A stretch of 40,598 nucleotides of DNA from CAYGZQ01 sp964354375 [NCBI: uncultured Planctomycetota bacterium] (GTDB taxonomy: Bacteria > JAJVIF01 > JAPKYR01): NCBI GenBank assembly GCA_964354375.1, contig CAYGZQ010000037.1, forward strand, positions 1-40,598, written 5' to 3'. This document shows positions 1 to 6,892 of this stretch, piece by piece. The notes under the pieces were generated by a model. The model did not search any database, had not been told where the DNA came from, and was given only the letters and a program-made list of their open reading frames with translations. Each line of letters opens with the position of its first letter. Positions within the stretch are counted from its first letter, which is position 1. The position numbers and the translations under genes are program-made.

Positions 1-43
1 GATCCTTTCCCAATACTCCGAGCAGTTCAGGGCGCCGTACTGG

Positions 44-1498
44 ATGCTTGCGATCAGGCTCGCGATCATACTCATCGGAGCGTGGGCGGTCGGACCTATC
101 CTCGCGAAACGCCTTAGTGTCGGAGAACCCGGACCGGGCCGCCTCCGCGGATGGATCATTTTGACCGCCATCGTAACCTGGGTCGTGCTGTTTTCAGTCG
201 GGATGCTGAGGCACCTTACTTTTCATTCCAAGGCATGGGACCTGGCCATCTTCGACCAGGTGATCTGGAATCTCGCGAACGGGTACGGCTGGGAGTGCTC
301 AGTGAGAGGAATGCACGACCTTCGCGGCGACCATTTCGAGCCGATTCTCCTCATGTTTGTGCCGATCTACAAGGTCCTGCCGAGTGTGGCGTGGCTTCTG
401 GGAATCCAGGCCGCGGCGCTCACCGGCGCGGGTCTGATTCTGCGCGCGACGTACCGGGAGAGGATCGGAGAGATCCCGTCATTCATCCTGTTTGTGGCTT
501 TCTGCCTTTACGCGCCGGTGCACTGGCTGTCGCTGGCCGATTTCCATCCGATCGCGCTCGCGCCCTTGTTTATCGCGATCGCGTGGTTCGGCTCCCGGAA
601 AAATAACCTGTACTGGTTCCTCATCGGACTGATCGGACTTGCCGCGTGCGGCGAGGAGGGTCTGATTGTCGGAGGATGGTGGGGAGCGTGGGAATTTCTG
701 TCCCGGAGACCGTGGCGTCAAACCGGCAACGAGAACCCCGGAACTAACAGGATTCTCGGCTGGGTGGGTTGTGCGCTTCTGCCGATTTTCTGGGCGGCAT
801 TTGTGTACCTCTCATTGAGCTACATCCCCGCGCATCGAATCGAGGGCGAGGGGTATTTCTACGTCCACCGCTACGTTTACCTCGGCAGTTCCGTCGGAGA
901 AATCGCGAAAAATTTTGTCCTGAGACCGGGATTGTGGATCAGGCATGCGTTCGACAGTCGCGGACTTGCGCTGCTTGCTCTCTACCTCGTTCCCCTTGCG
1001 CTCATCCCGTTGAGACGTCCCGGGACACTCGCGCTTCTTATCCCGACGGCCCTCTACACATTGCTTTCGGTCGCGGACGACCAGCGTTCGATTTTCCATC
1101 AGTACACGGCGGTCTGGATTCCATTCCTCTTTATCGCGGCAGGCGAAGGGATGATTGTCCTGCGCACGACTGCGTCGTGGTCGATGGACATGAGGATGAA
1201 CCCGAAGATTGTGCAGATGCGTCTGGCGACCGGCCTTCTTGTCGCATCGATTCTCGGCTTCCTGGCATTCTCCCCGATTTTCGGCCTCAGCATGCATCCG
1301 GAGTTTCTTACGCCGGAGTACTGGGCTGCGGAAGCGAAAGGGGTGGTCCAATCGGTGAAGCCTCAGGAGGCGGTGTCGGCTCCGAGCGCTCTGTGCCCGC
1401 ATCTGAGTCACAGGCGGATGCTTTTGCGTCAGCCCGAGACGGTCTGGGGCGGGGAGGAAGTGGTGGTCGTTCTGCCGGAATTCCCTCCGCCGGGCTGA
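44..1498 (+). CDS. DUF2079-like polytopic membrane protein
   Basis: A hydrophobic protein of 484 residues with about nine or ten predicted membrane segments. It carries the landmarks of the DUF2079 family: a WDLAIFDQVIWN segment near residue 66, HFEPILLM near 97, an ADFHPIALAP loop near 167, and a C-terminal VSAPSALCPHLSHRR stretch near 447. Related proteins are integral membrane proteins of unknown function that resemble GT-C glycosyltransferases, so a role in envelope glycan assembly is inference. The reading frame stays open upstream to the window edge and the Met at base 44 has no clear ribosome site, so the true start may lie outside the window. The C-terminus stops soon after the conserved His-Leu-Ser-His-Arg motif, somewhat early for the family. 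Confidence 0.72.
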   Translation: MLAIRLAIILIGAWAVGPILAKRLSVGEPGPGRLRGWIILTAIVTWVVLFSVGMLRHLTFHSKAWDLAIFDQVIWNLANGYGWECSVRGMHDLRGDHFEPILLMFVPIYKVLPSVAWLLGIQAAALTGAGLILRATYRERIGEIPSFILFVAFCLYAPVHWLSLADFHPIALAPLFIAIAWFGSRKNNLYWFLIGLIGLAACGEEGLIVGGWWGAWEFLSRRPWRQTGNENPGTNRILGWVGCALLPIFWAAFVYLSLSYIPAHRIEGEGYFYVHRYVYLGSSVGEIAKNFVLRPGLWIRHAFDSRGLALLALYLVPLALIPLRRPGTLALLIPTALYTLLSVADDQRSIFHQYTAVWIPFLFIAAGEGMIVLRTTASWSMDMRMNPKIVQMRLATGLLVASILGFLAFSPIFGLSMHPEFLTPEYWAAEAKGVVQSVKPQEAVSAPSALCPHLSHRRMLLRQPETVWGGEEVVVVLPEFPPPG

Positions 1499-1523
1499 AG
1501 GCCTTATATGTTTTCTTATCTTG

Positions 1524-1532
1524 TGCTATGAT
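1524..1532 (+). promoter_or_regulatory. Extended -10 promoter for lipoprotein P1
   Basis: TGC followed by TATGAT, about 80 bases before the P1 start codon. No good -35 is visible, as is usual for extended -10 promoters. The same TGN-TATNNT pattern recurs before several other genes here. Confidence 0.45.
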
Positions 1533-1612
1533 ATAGTAAAGACGAGCGCAAGTGACAGGGCAGTGCTTGGTGCTCTTTGGATTTCTTGTCAACAACAGAA
1601 TGGAGGTCTCCA

Positions 1613-4462
1613 ATGCATCGCACGTATCTGCTTCCGGTGCTTCTCATCGCAGCGGCGATAGCCGTTGGCTGCTCAGGATCATCCGGATCCCCGATTCTTC
1701 CCGGCGGTGTCTCGCCGGATCTGACAGGCTCCTCTCCACCCATCGTTCGTGAGCCTTCATCGAAGGCCGTATGGGGCGTGTGGGAGATCACGATCGATTC
1801 AGCAACGTGGGAGGCGAGCATAGTCCCTATCCGGGGTGCCGAATATACCGTGGATGTAGTTACCTTTCTCCAGAAGCCGGCGGGCGATCCGGCAAACCTG
1901 GGTTTGAAGGTGACGGAAGTAGACGAGTGGCTCACGCAGGGACTGATAACCTGCGAGGTCTCCCTCAGGCACCCGTTTCCGGGACTCGACCTGTACACCG
2001 GCTTCGATGTCCTGGGTGTCTTCATGGCACCCGGCTCCCTCACGGGCAATTACGACAGTGATGTCGCTTACACCAACGGGGCTGACGAGGGGGTTCTTCT
2101 GAACGCGGACGGGTACACGCGATGGATGAACCCGGCGGAGTTCCCGGACGCCGGCACCATCCTCGATTTCACCCCCGGTAACCTCGGCACTCCCGACATC
2201 GGCCTGTTCACGTCCACGATCAACGCCTACAAGTACTTCGCCGACGGCCTGGAGAAGGATCAGGCTGTGCACGATTTCTTTACGGACGAGAATAACGCTC
2301 GGAACCGAGGAATGTTCCGTCCCGGCAGCGTCAACTGGCGAACCTATGACCTGAAATTCCCGATGGTCGCGGGCTCTCCTTACCTCGTCTTCCAGTACGC
2401 GGTCGTCGCGAGCTGGGTCGAGCCCGACACCACATTGTCCGGCGATCCGGAGGTGCTGGATATCCCGAGCGACTTCCCCGTCAATGCGAACGCGGCGGAG
2501 GCGGTTAACCTCGCCATCACCGATGAGTCGACTGTCTATAACACGGGCAGCTGGTCAGGCGGCAGCATCATCCTCGACCTCGAGGTCTATGACTGGGGCG
2601 CACTGCAGTCGTCCATGCAGGTGCTCGATGAGATTCACCAGATCGTCGTTGAAAGCAGCTCGGGCGTCATCCCAGGCGCATATGTCGCATTCGACAAGAC
2701 GGCCCTGGGCGCCACGGCTGCGCCGGGCAGCTCGATCGTGTCATCGGTTTTCGAGATCGAGATCGCCGATTTGCACCCCGAATCGAACGCCGATATCCCC
2801 TTGTTGATCACAATCGAGAGCGAGGCCCCCGACACGTTCGACCCCGGCACCGGTACGCCGAACAATGACGACCGTCTGGCTTCGTACTTCACGATCAACG
2901 TCCCGGTATCCGAAACGCCTGCCGAGTATTTTAAGGTTACCAGCCCGAACGGCGGCGAAATAGCCTACATTTTCATGAGCTACGAGATCACGTGGGAATC
3001 CTACGACCCCACCATTACCGAGGTGGCCGTAGAGTACTCAACCGACGATTTCGTCTCGGACATAAACACCATAGTCGGCTCGACCGAAAACGACGGCAGT
3101 TTCGTCTGGGATCCGATTCCGAAAGTCCTTTCGTACACCGCCAAGGTTCGGGTGAAGAGCGTCGATGGCAGCAAGTACGACGATTCGGACGATTACTTCT
3201 TCATCCTGCCGCCCGTGTGGCTGGATTTCCAGGACCCTGTCTCGGTCAACGCGTCGACAGTATCATTCAACTACGTGGCGTACCTGAACTGGGACGAACT
3301 CTCTCCCGCGATCAGCCAGGACCGGGACGGGCCAGTGCATATCTGCTGGCACGATGAGATCGCCCACGCGGCTCAGAATTACAGGGAAGCTCGCGATGTG
3401 GTGATCCGCAGCAGCGACGGCGATTCCTGGACCGGTGAAGGCGGCTTCCTGTTCACTGGGGGCGGCTCGGCGGCGGAAATCCACGAGCTGCGAAGAGACT
3501 ACATGAAGCTCGCCCCTGCAGCCAACAACACTACGTTCGCCGCAGTCTGGCACTGGTCGATCTACTTCTCGCTTGATGTTGATCACTGGATCAACGGTCA
3601 CAGCTACTACAACGCCTACACTCTCTTCAACCGAATCTACAAGGCTGAGGAGATCATGGCAGACGACGACTACCTCTATCTTGTCAGCGACGGCGACCAG
3701 AGTATGGGCGACGGTCCCGGCATCTACTCCTATCGCTTCAACACCCCCAATTACATGTGGGCTGGATGGCCCGGATCGCCGGATCCGATACCAACCATGA
3801 ATACTCTCACGCCCTCGGGTGAGATCAGCCACTCCAGGTCATGGGCTTTTCAGGATGACCTGCTCGTGATGGCGTATTACACCAATACCGGCCAGATTAA
3901 ACTCCTCAGGCAGGTCGACTATGCAGGCGATGTCTGGGACGATTCGGAAGTCATCTTCGACGGCAGCGGGTACTCCGGCTGCAAGAACCCCGCGCTGTGC
4001 TTTGACGCGAACAACAGGCTGTTCGCGGTGTGGACCGGCAAGGAGAATTCAAGCGGAGACTACCAGCTGCTTGTTTCGAGGCTTGACTCGCCGACGGACC
4101 CATGGTCGGCGCCTATGGTGATCGCATCCGCGGCGGGTCAGTTCGACGATCAGCACATCACTGCGCATGACGAGAAATTCGAGCTCCCTGACGGCACGAT
4201 GGAAGACCTGCTCCTCGTCGGCTACGATCTGGGCAAGCAGGTGCACTACCAGATCATCCTTCTCGACATGTGGGATTGGCTCCCGGCCATGGATGTCAGC
4301 GATTCCGACGACATCATCAGGGACCCCGACACGATGTGCCTGGGCTATTCCTACAATTACGATGCTCTCATGACTTGGAGCTACGAGATACTGCCGGGAT
4401 CAATCGGGTACGGCGACTACGACATCATGTTCATCAACGGCGATTTCGTGATCCCGCAGTAG
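1613..4462 (+). CDS. Lipoprotein P1: shared N-terminal module, PNGGE domain, sialidase-like propeller
   Basis: A secreted lipoprotein of 949 residues. The start at 1613 is set by GGAGG at 1602-1606 and by the signal peptide that follows, with lipid attachment at Cys20 (AVGC). Residues about 50-290 are the module shared with five other proteins in the window: WGVWEITID, HPFPGLDLYTGFDVLG, LLNADGYTRWMNPAEF and YAVVASW. A beta-sandwich containing EVYDWGAL follows to about 430. Residues about 440-533 begin VTSPNGGE and form an Ig-like domain of a kind common in bacterial surface proteins. From about 535 to the end the protein resembles a BNR/sialidase-type propeller (for example ALCFDANNRLFAVWTG), but no catalytic set is evident, so display or binding is more likely than hydrolysis. 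It is a single-gene unit with its own promoter and terminator. Confidence 0.85.
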   Translation: MHRTYLLPVLLIAAAIAVGCSGSSGSPILPGGVSPDLTGSSPPIVREPSSKAVWGVWEITIDSATWEASIVPIRGAEYTVDVVTFLQKPAGDPANLGLKVTEVDEWLTQGLITCEVSLRHPFPGLDLYTGFDVLGVFMAPGSLTGNYDSDVAYTNGADEGVLLNADGYTRWMNPAEFPDAGTILDFTPGNLGTPDIGLFTSTINAYKYFADGLEKDQAVHDFFTDENNARNRGMFRPGSVNWRTYDLKFPMVAGSPYLVFQYAVVASWVEPDTTLSGDPEVLDIPSDFPVNANAAEAVNLAITDESTVYNTGSWSGGSIILDLEVYDWGALQSSMQVLDEIHQIVVESSSGVIPGAYVAFDKTALGATAAPGSSIVSSVFEIEIADLHPESNADIPLLITIESEAPDTFDPGTGTPNNDDRLASYFTINVPVSETPAEYFKVTSPNGGEIAYIFMSYEITWESYDPTITEVAVEYSTDDFVSDINTIVGSTENDGSFVWDPIPKVLSYTAKVRVKSVDGSKYDDSDDYFFILPPVWLDFQDPVSVNASTVSFNYVAYLNWDELSPAISQDRDGPVHICWHDEIAHAAQNYREARDVVIRSSDGDSWTGEGGFLFTGGGSAAEIHELRRDYMKLAPAANNTTFAAVWHWSIYFSLDVDHWINGHSYYNAYTLFNRIYKAEEIMADDDYLYLVSDGDQSMGDGPGIYSYRFNTPNYMWAGWPGSPDPIPTMNTLTPSGEISHSRSWAFQDDLLVMAYYTNTGQIKLLRQVDYAGDVWDDSEVIFDGSGYSGCKNPALCFDANNRLFAVWTGKENSSGDYQLLVSRLDSPTDPWSAPMVIASAAGQFDDQHITAHDEKFELPDGTMEDLLLVGYDLGKQVHYQIILLDMWDWLPAMDVSDSDDIIRDPDTMCLGYSYNYDALMTWSYEILPGSIGYGDYDIMFINGDFVIPQ

Positions 4463-4487
4463 TCTGATGAACATTCTGCAGAATCAC

Positions 4488-4515
4488 AGGCCGCACCGTC
4501 GAGTGCGGCCTTTTT
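4488..4515 (+). terminator. Rho-independent terminator of P1
   Basis: A stem of AGGCCGCAC and GTGCGGCCT with a 6-base loop, running into five T residues. It starts 25 bases after the P1 stop codon. The A-T pair at the stem base and the T run make it the clearest terminator in the window. Confidence 0.88.
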
Positions 4516-4520
4516 GTAGT

Positions 4521-4585
4521 CATGTGCGTCCCGCACATGGTTCTTAGGTAGCGGAGATCAGAAGAACCATGCGCCGGAGGCGCAT
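4521..4585. repeat. Composite palindromic element between convergent genes
   Basis: Three nested or adjacent inverted repeats: CATGTGCG/CGCACATG at 4521-4539, ATGGTTCTT/AAGAACCAT at 4537-4545 and 4562-4570, and ATGCGCC-GGA-GGCGCAT at 4569-4585. Bases 4564-4585 are an exact 22-base inverted copy of 6784-6805. The element starts 2 bases after the stop codon of the DUF2752 gene. Confidence 0.75.
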
Positions 4586-4587
4586 TG

Positions 4588-5001
4588 CTACTTAGGAGCC
4601 AGCAGATTGAACGGATACACGGGGATGTTCCGTACCACCCAGTAGGTAAGGATCACGACAAGGATCGTCCACACAAACCATCCCGGCAGCGGTCTCGGCC
4701 TGCCTCTGAACGCCGGTATTGCCTGGAGCAATTCTCCGGCGAACAGATACGCTATGAGAGGCAGCGTGAGAATCAGAAGAGGGTTCAGGGTCAGCGCTTT
4801 GACGAAATTCCCGTGCAGGATCTGATGAACTGCGCGTCCGGAGCCGCATCCGGGGCAGTACAGACCGGTCAGAGCGTAGAACGGACATGGGAGGTAGAAG
4901 GAGTATCTGGCCGGATCGAAAAAATAAACCAGGGTGATCATTCCCGCCACGACGACGGCAACGGCAATCCAGATCCACAACCGGTTCAGGTTCGATCCCA
5001 T
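4588..5001 (-). CDS. DUF2752 family membrane protein
   Basis: A small membrane protein of 137 residues with about three hydrophobic segments. Its diagnostic stretch, CPFYALTGLYCPGCGSGR followed by AVHQILHGNFVKALTLNPLL, is the conserved core of DUF2752, whose two CPxCG-like cysteines suggest metal or redox chemistry; the function is unknown. The ATG at 5001 is chosen because hydrophobic sequence follows soon after. A TTG at 5025 in the same frame is possible, and neither has a strong ribosome site. It lies just downstream of the zinc-ribbon/CD225 gene, a pairing seen in many bacteria, and is probably co-transcribed with it. Confidence 0.82.
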   Translation of the reverse strand: MGSNLNRLWIWIAVAVVVAGMITLVYFFDPARYSFYLPCPFYALTGLYCPGCGSGRAVHQILHGNFVKALTLNPLLILTLPLIAYLFAGELLQAIPAFRGRPRPLPGWFVWTILVVILTYWVVRNIPVYPFNLLAPK

Positions 5002-5041
5002 GATGCGCGATCCGACATGACCCAACCCGTCCGTCCCGTTT

Positions 5042-5434
5042 TCAGTAGCCCGAGGATGAGAGTCCGATCATCGCAAGGATGTACGCGAAGTAGAAGCCGA
5101 AGTAGATGATCTGCCCGATAAGACCGACCGCGAATGCGATCCAGCACCACATGGCCGCCTTGCGGGAAGATTCCATGGCTCCGGCATAGTCGCCGGACGC
5201 GAGCTTGCTGTTCACCTGCGCGGCATACACAATCGCGGGGATACCGAGCCATATGCAGCAGAGGACGGTCACGAGGATCGCCCAGACCAGGTAGCTGGGA
5301 ACGCTCTGCGGAGGGTAGTATGGCTGCGGTGGAGGCGGCTGATAGTAATTCTCGCCCGGCCTCAATTGCGTGCCGCAATGGTAGCAGCTGTATGCGCTAT
5401 CGTTGTTTTGTGTTCCGCATTTCGGGCAGTACAA
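5042..5434 (-). CDS. Zinc-ribbon plus CD225/dispanin-like membrane protein
   Basis: A protein of 130 residues. The N-terminus is a zinc ribbon with two CxxC pairs (YCPKCGT and SCYHCGT), followed by a Pro/Tyr/Gln-rich linker. Two hydrophobic segments then flank VNSKLASGDYAGAMESSRKA. That arrangement matches the CD225/dispanin (interferon-induced transmembrane-like) fold, with its short loop of Ala/Ser-rich helix between membrane passages. The start is a TTG, selected because GGGAGG sits six bases upstream and the first residues then lead straight into the zinc ribbon. Longer in-frame versions add about 39 residues of non-conserved sequence. The role is unknown; related proteins associate with membranes. 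The DUF2752 gene follows. Confidence 0.8.
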   Translation of the reverse strand: MYCPKCGTQNNDSAYSCYHCGTQLRPGENYYQPPPPQPYYPPQSVPSYLVWAILVTVLCCIWLGIPAIVYAAQVNSKLASGDYAGAMESSRKAAMWCWIAFAVGLIGQIIYFGFYFAYILAMIGLSSSGY

Positions 5435-5796
5435 TGGAAACCTCCCGTCACCTCTTGCCGGACGGAAATTACGCCAACACGCATCACTCTGAGCGACAGG
5501 ATGCGCCGGAAGTTTAGCCTTCACAGGTACGGCTGTCAAACGAGAGGGCACGAGACTTCCCGGCTCAACTTCCTATCGAAAAAAATAGTCGACCTGTGGA
5601 AAAATCCCCCGACCGGTGGTATTCTAAATCAGCTTGATCGGCGGAGAGTATTGGGTTTCCCCCATCTACCGGTTGCTCAGGCTGTTTTCTCTTGCCGGTA
5701 ACCGGAGCAGACGATCGCTTTACATTGGGCAGTGTGGCTACAACTCAAGCGGTAAACAAGCTCGACCGGATTCCGGTCGGGCTGAGGAGGCTGAGG
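5435..5796. other. Intergenic stretch with one weak promoter
   Basis: These 362 bases separate two divergent genes. I see only an extended -10-like TGGTATTCT at 5617-5625 on the plus strand, about 170 bases before the next gene, and an imperfect CCGGTT/AACCGG pair near 5670-5710. No RNA gene or conserved protein is evident. Confidence 0.4.
5441..5446 (-). promoter_or_regulatory. Ribosome binding site fixing a TTG start
   Basis: GGGAGG on the minus strand, six bases before the TTG at 5434. It decides the start of the CD225-like gene, which has no ATG at a sensible place. Confidence 0.6.
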
Positions 5797-6024
5797 ATGA
5801 AACTCACGCCTGCGATGTTACGTAGCGACATGGAGAACGGGCGCTCGGAGCGCATACGCGAACTCCTCCACAAGATGAGCTCCAAGGTGAAGCTGCAGCG
5901 GGGGGAAGAGAAGATCCCTGACAAGACACCTGAGCCCGAGAAACGAGACAGTTCGATTGTGAAAATGGAGGACTGGCAGTGGGCGGAGGAGTTTGCGGGA
6001 CCCGCCGAGGGTCGGGGCTCTTGA
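5797..6024 (+). CDS. Small charged hypothetical protein
   Basis: A protein of 75 residues beginning MKLTPAMLRSDMENG. The start is supported by GAGGAGG at 5784-5790, six bases before the ATG. It is highly charged (REL, HKMSSKVK, RGEEKIPDK, PEPEKRD), with no signal peptide or membrane segment, and the middle is likely disordered. A Trp-containing end (MEDWQWAEEFAG) could be a short interaction helix. I recognise no family. The frame extends upstream without a stop but without a better start. The coding call rests mainly on the ribosome site. Confidence 0.5.
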   Translation: MKLTPAMLRSDMENGRSERIRELLHKMSSKVKLQRGEEKIPDKTPEPEKRDSSIVKMEDWQWAEEFAGPAEGRGS

Positions 6025-6084
6025 GTCGAGGCCTTTTCCCAGAGGAAGGGGAGGCTGAGAGGTCCTGAAGGTTGGCGAGCGAGG

Positions 6085-6106
6085 CCCCCTGCGCGATATC
6101 AGGGGG
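6085..6106 (+). terminator. Hairpin after the small charged gene
   Basis: CCCCCTG pairs with CAGGGGG across an 8-base loop, about 60 bases after the stop codon. What follows is only moderately T-rich, so termination is plausible but not certain. Confidence 0.35.
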
Positions 6107-6217
6107 TCTGTTGCTGGTAAGGAACAATGGCGGGCGGGAACCGTCTAAACAGAAACTTGATACGCGATTCGAGAATCTATACTCCCTTTGGGGAGCGTAA
6201 ATGCGAGGAGATCAGAG

Positions 6218-6778
6218 ATGAAAACAATGAGATGGAAAATCGGCCTGCTGGGAATCCCCGCTGCTTTGGCCATCGCGCTGGTGATGTTCGTTGTACCGGC
6301 GACCGGCCAGGACCAGCCTGCGGCCGACAAGCCTCCGGTGGGAGTCGACCAGGCTGCGCAGCTCAGCCAGACGGCTGTCGACGCCATCAAGGCCGGCAAC
6401 TATAAGGATGCGATTCACGCCCTCCACTCGGCTGCGTTCATTCTGGAGGAAGGTCTCGGGATGCATGGCCCGTGCCAGGGCATGATGCAGCCGATGATGA
6501 ATCAGATGGGAAGAGGCCCGATGGAAATGGGACCCATGGGTCCGCCGTCCGGAATGGAGCGCCCGCCGATGGAAGAGAGATTTCCCGCGGCGATGGAGCG
6601 GACATGGGGAAAGGTGCACGAGCTTCAGAACGCTGAAGTCGATGTGGGCGACATTCCTGACCGTCTCGAATCCGCTCAGAAAGCGTTCGATGAGGGCCGG
6701 AAAGACGAGGCCTGGGAAATCCTCAGAACCGTGCATCAGGACCTCGAGCGCATCGTCAACGAGTCCAAGAACGAATAA
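6218..6778 (+). CDS. Secreted Met-rich protein
   Basis: A protein of 186 residues with a signal peptide that probably ends near VPATG at residue 30. GAGGAG at 6205-6210 supports the ATG at 6218. The mature protein has a helical N-terminal part with a TPR-like look (AIKAGNYKDAIHALHSAAFIL) and a C-terminal helical pair (AQKAFDEGRKDEAWEILRTVHQDLERIV). Between them, residues about 85-125 are extremely rich in Met, Pro and Gly, with one Cys and one His, for example CQGMMQPMMNQMG and PMEMGPMG. Met-rich segments of this kind bind Cu(I) or Ag(I) in some periplasmic proteins, so metal binding is a reasonable inference. I know no named family. The gene stands alone and converges with the heparinase-like gene. 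Confidence 0.75.
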   Translation: MKTMRWKIGLLGIPAALAIALVMFVVPATGQDQPAADKPPVGVDQAAQLSQTAVDAIKAGNYKDAIHALHSAAFILEEGLGMHGPCQGMMQPMMNQMGRGPMEMGPMGPPSGMERPPMEERFPAAMERTWGKVHELQNAEVDVGDIPDRLESAQKAFDEGRKDEAWEILRTVHQDLERIVNESKNE

Positions 6779-6783
6779 ATAGC

Positions 6784-6805
6784 ATGCGCCTCCGGCGCAT
6801 GGTTC
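6784..6805 (+). repeat. Palindromic repeat copy at a 3' end
   Basis: ATGCGCC-TCC-GGCGCAT followed by GGTTC, starting 5 bases after the stop codon of the Met-rich gene. It matches 4564-4585 exactly in inverted orientation over 22 bases. Relative to its own upstream gene, each copy has the same orientation. Confidence 0.8.
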
Positions 6806-6815
6806 CTGGGCGATC

Positions 6816-6880
6816 GGGGCTGTTGAAAAAATCCAAGACAAGCACAATCCTCATGTGGGGCAGGCTTTTTCAACAGCCCC
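6816..6880. repeat. 65-bp inverted repeat between convergent genes
   Basis: GGGGCTGTTGAAAAA at 6816-6830 is perfectly inverted at 6866-6880, giving 15-base arms around a 35-base spacer. It lies between two convergent genes and could end transcripts from both sides, but no T run follows either arm. The arm resembles the outer ends of some insertion sequences, which is a memory-based impression only. Confidence 0.75.
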
Positions 6881-6892
6881 AAGATGCGCGTG

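Noticed and set aside
1308-1613. Minus-strand small frame near the end of the DUF2079 gene
   Set aside because: It overlaps the membrane protein and the P1 leader and has no ribosome site or family.
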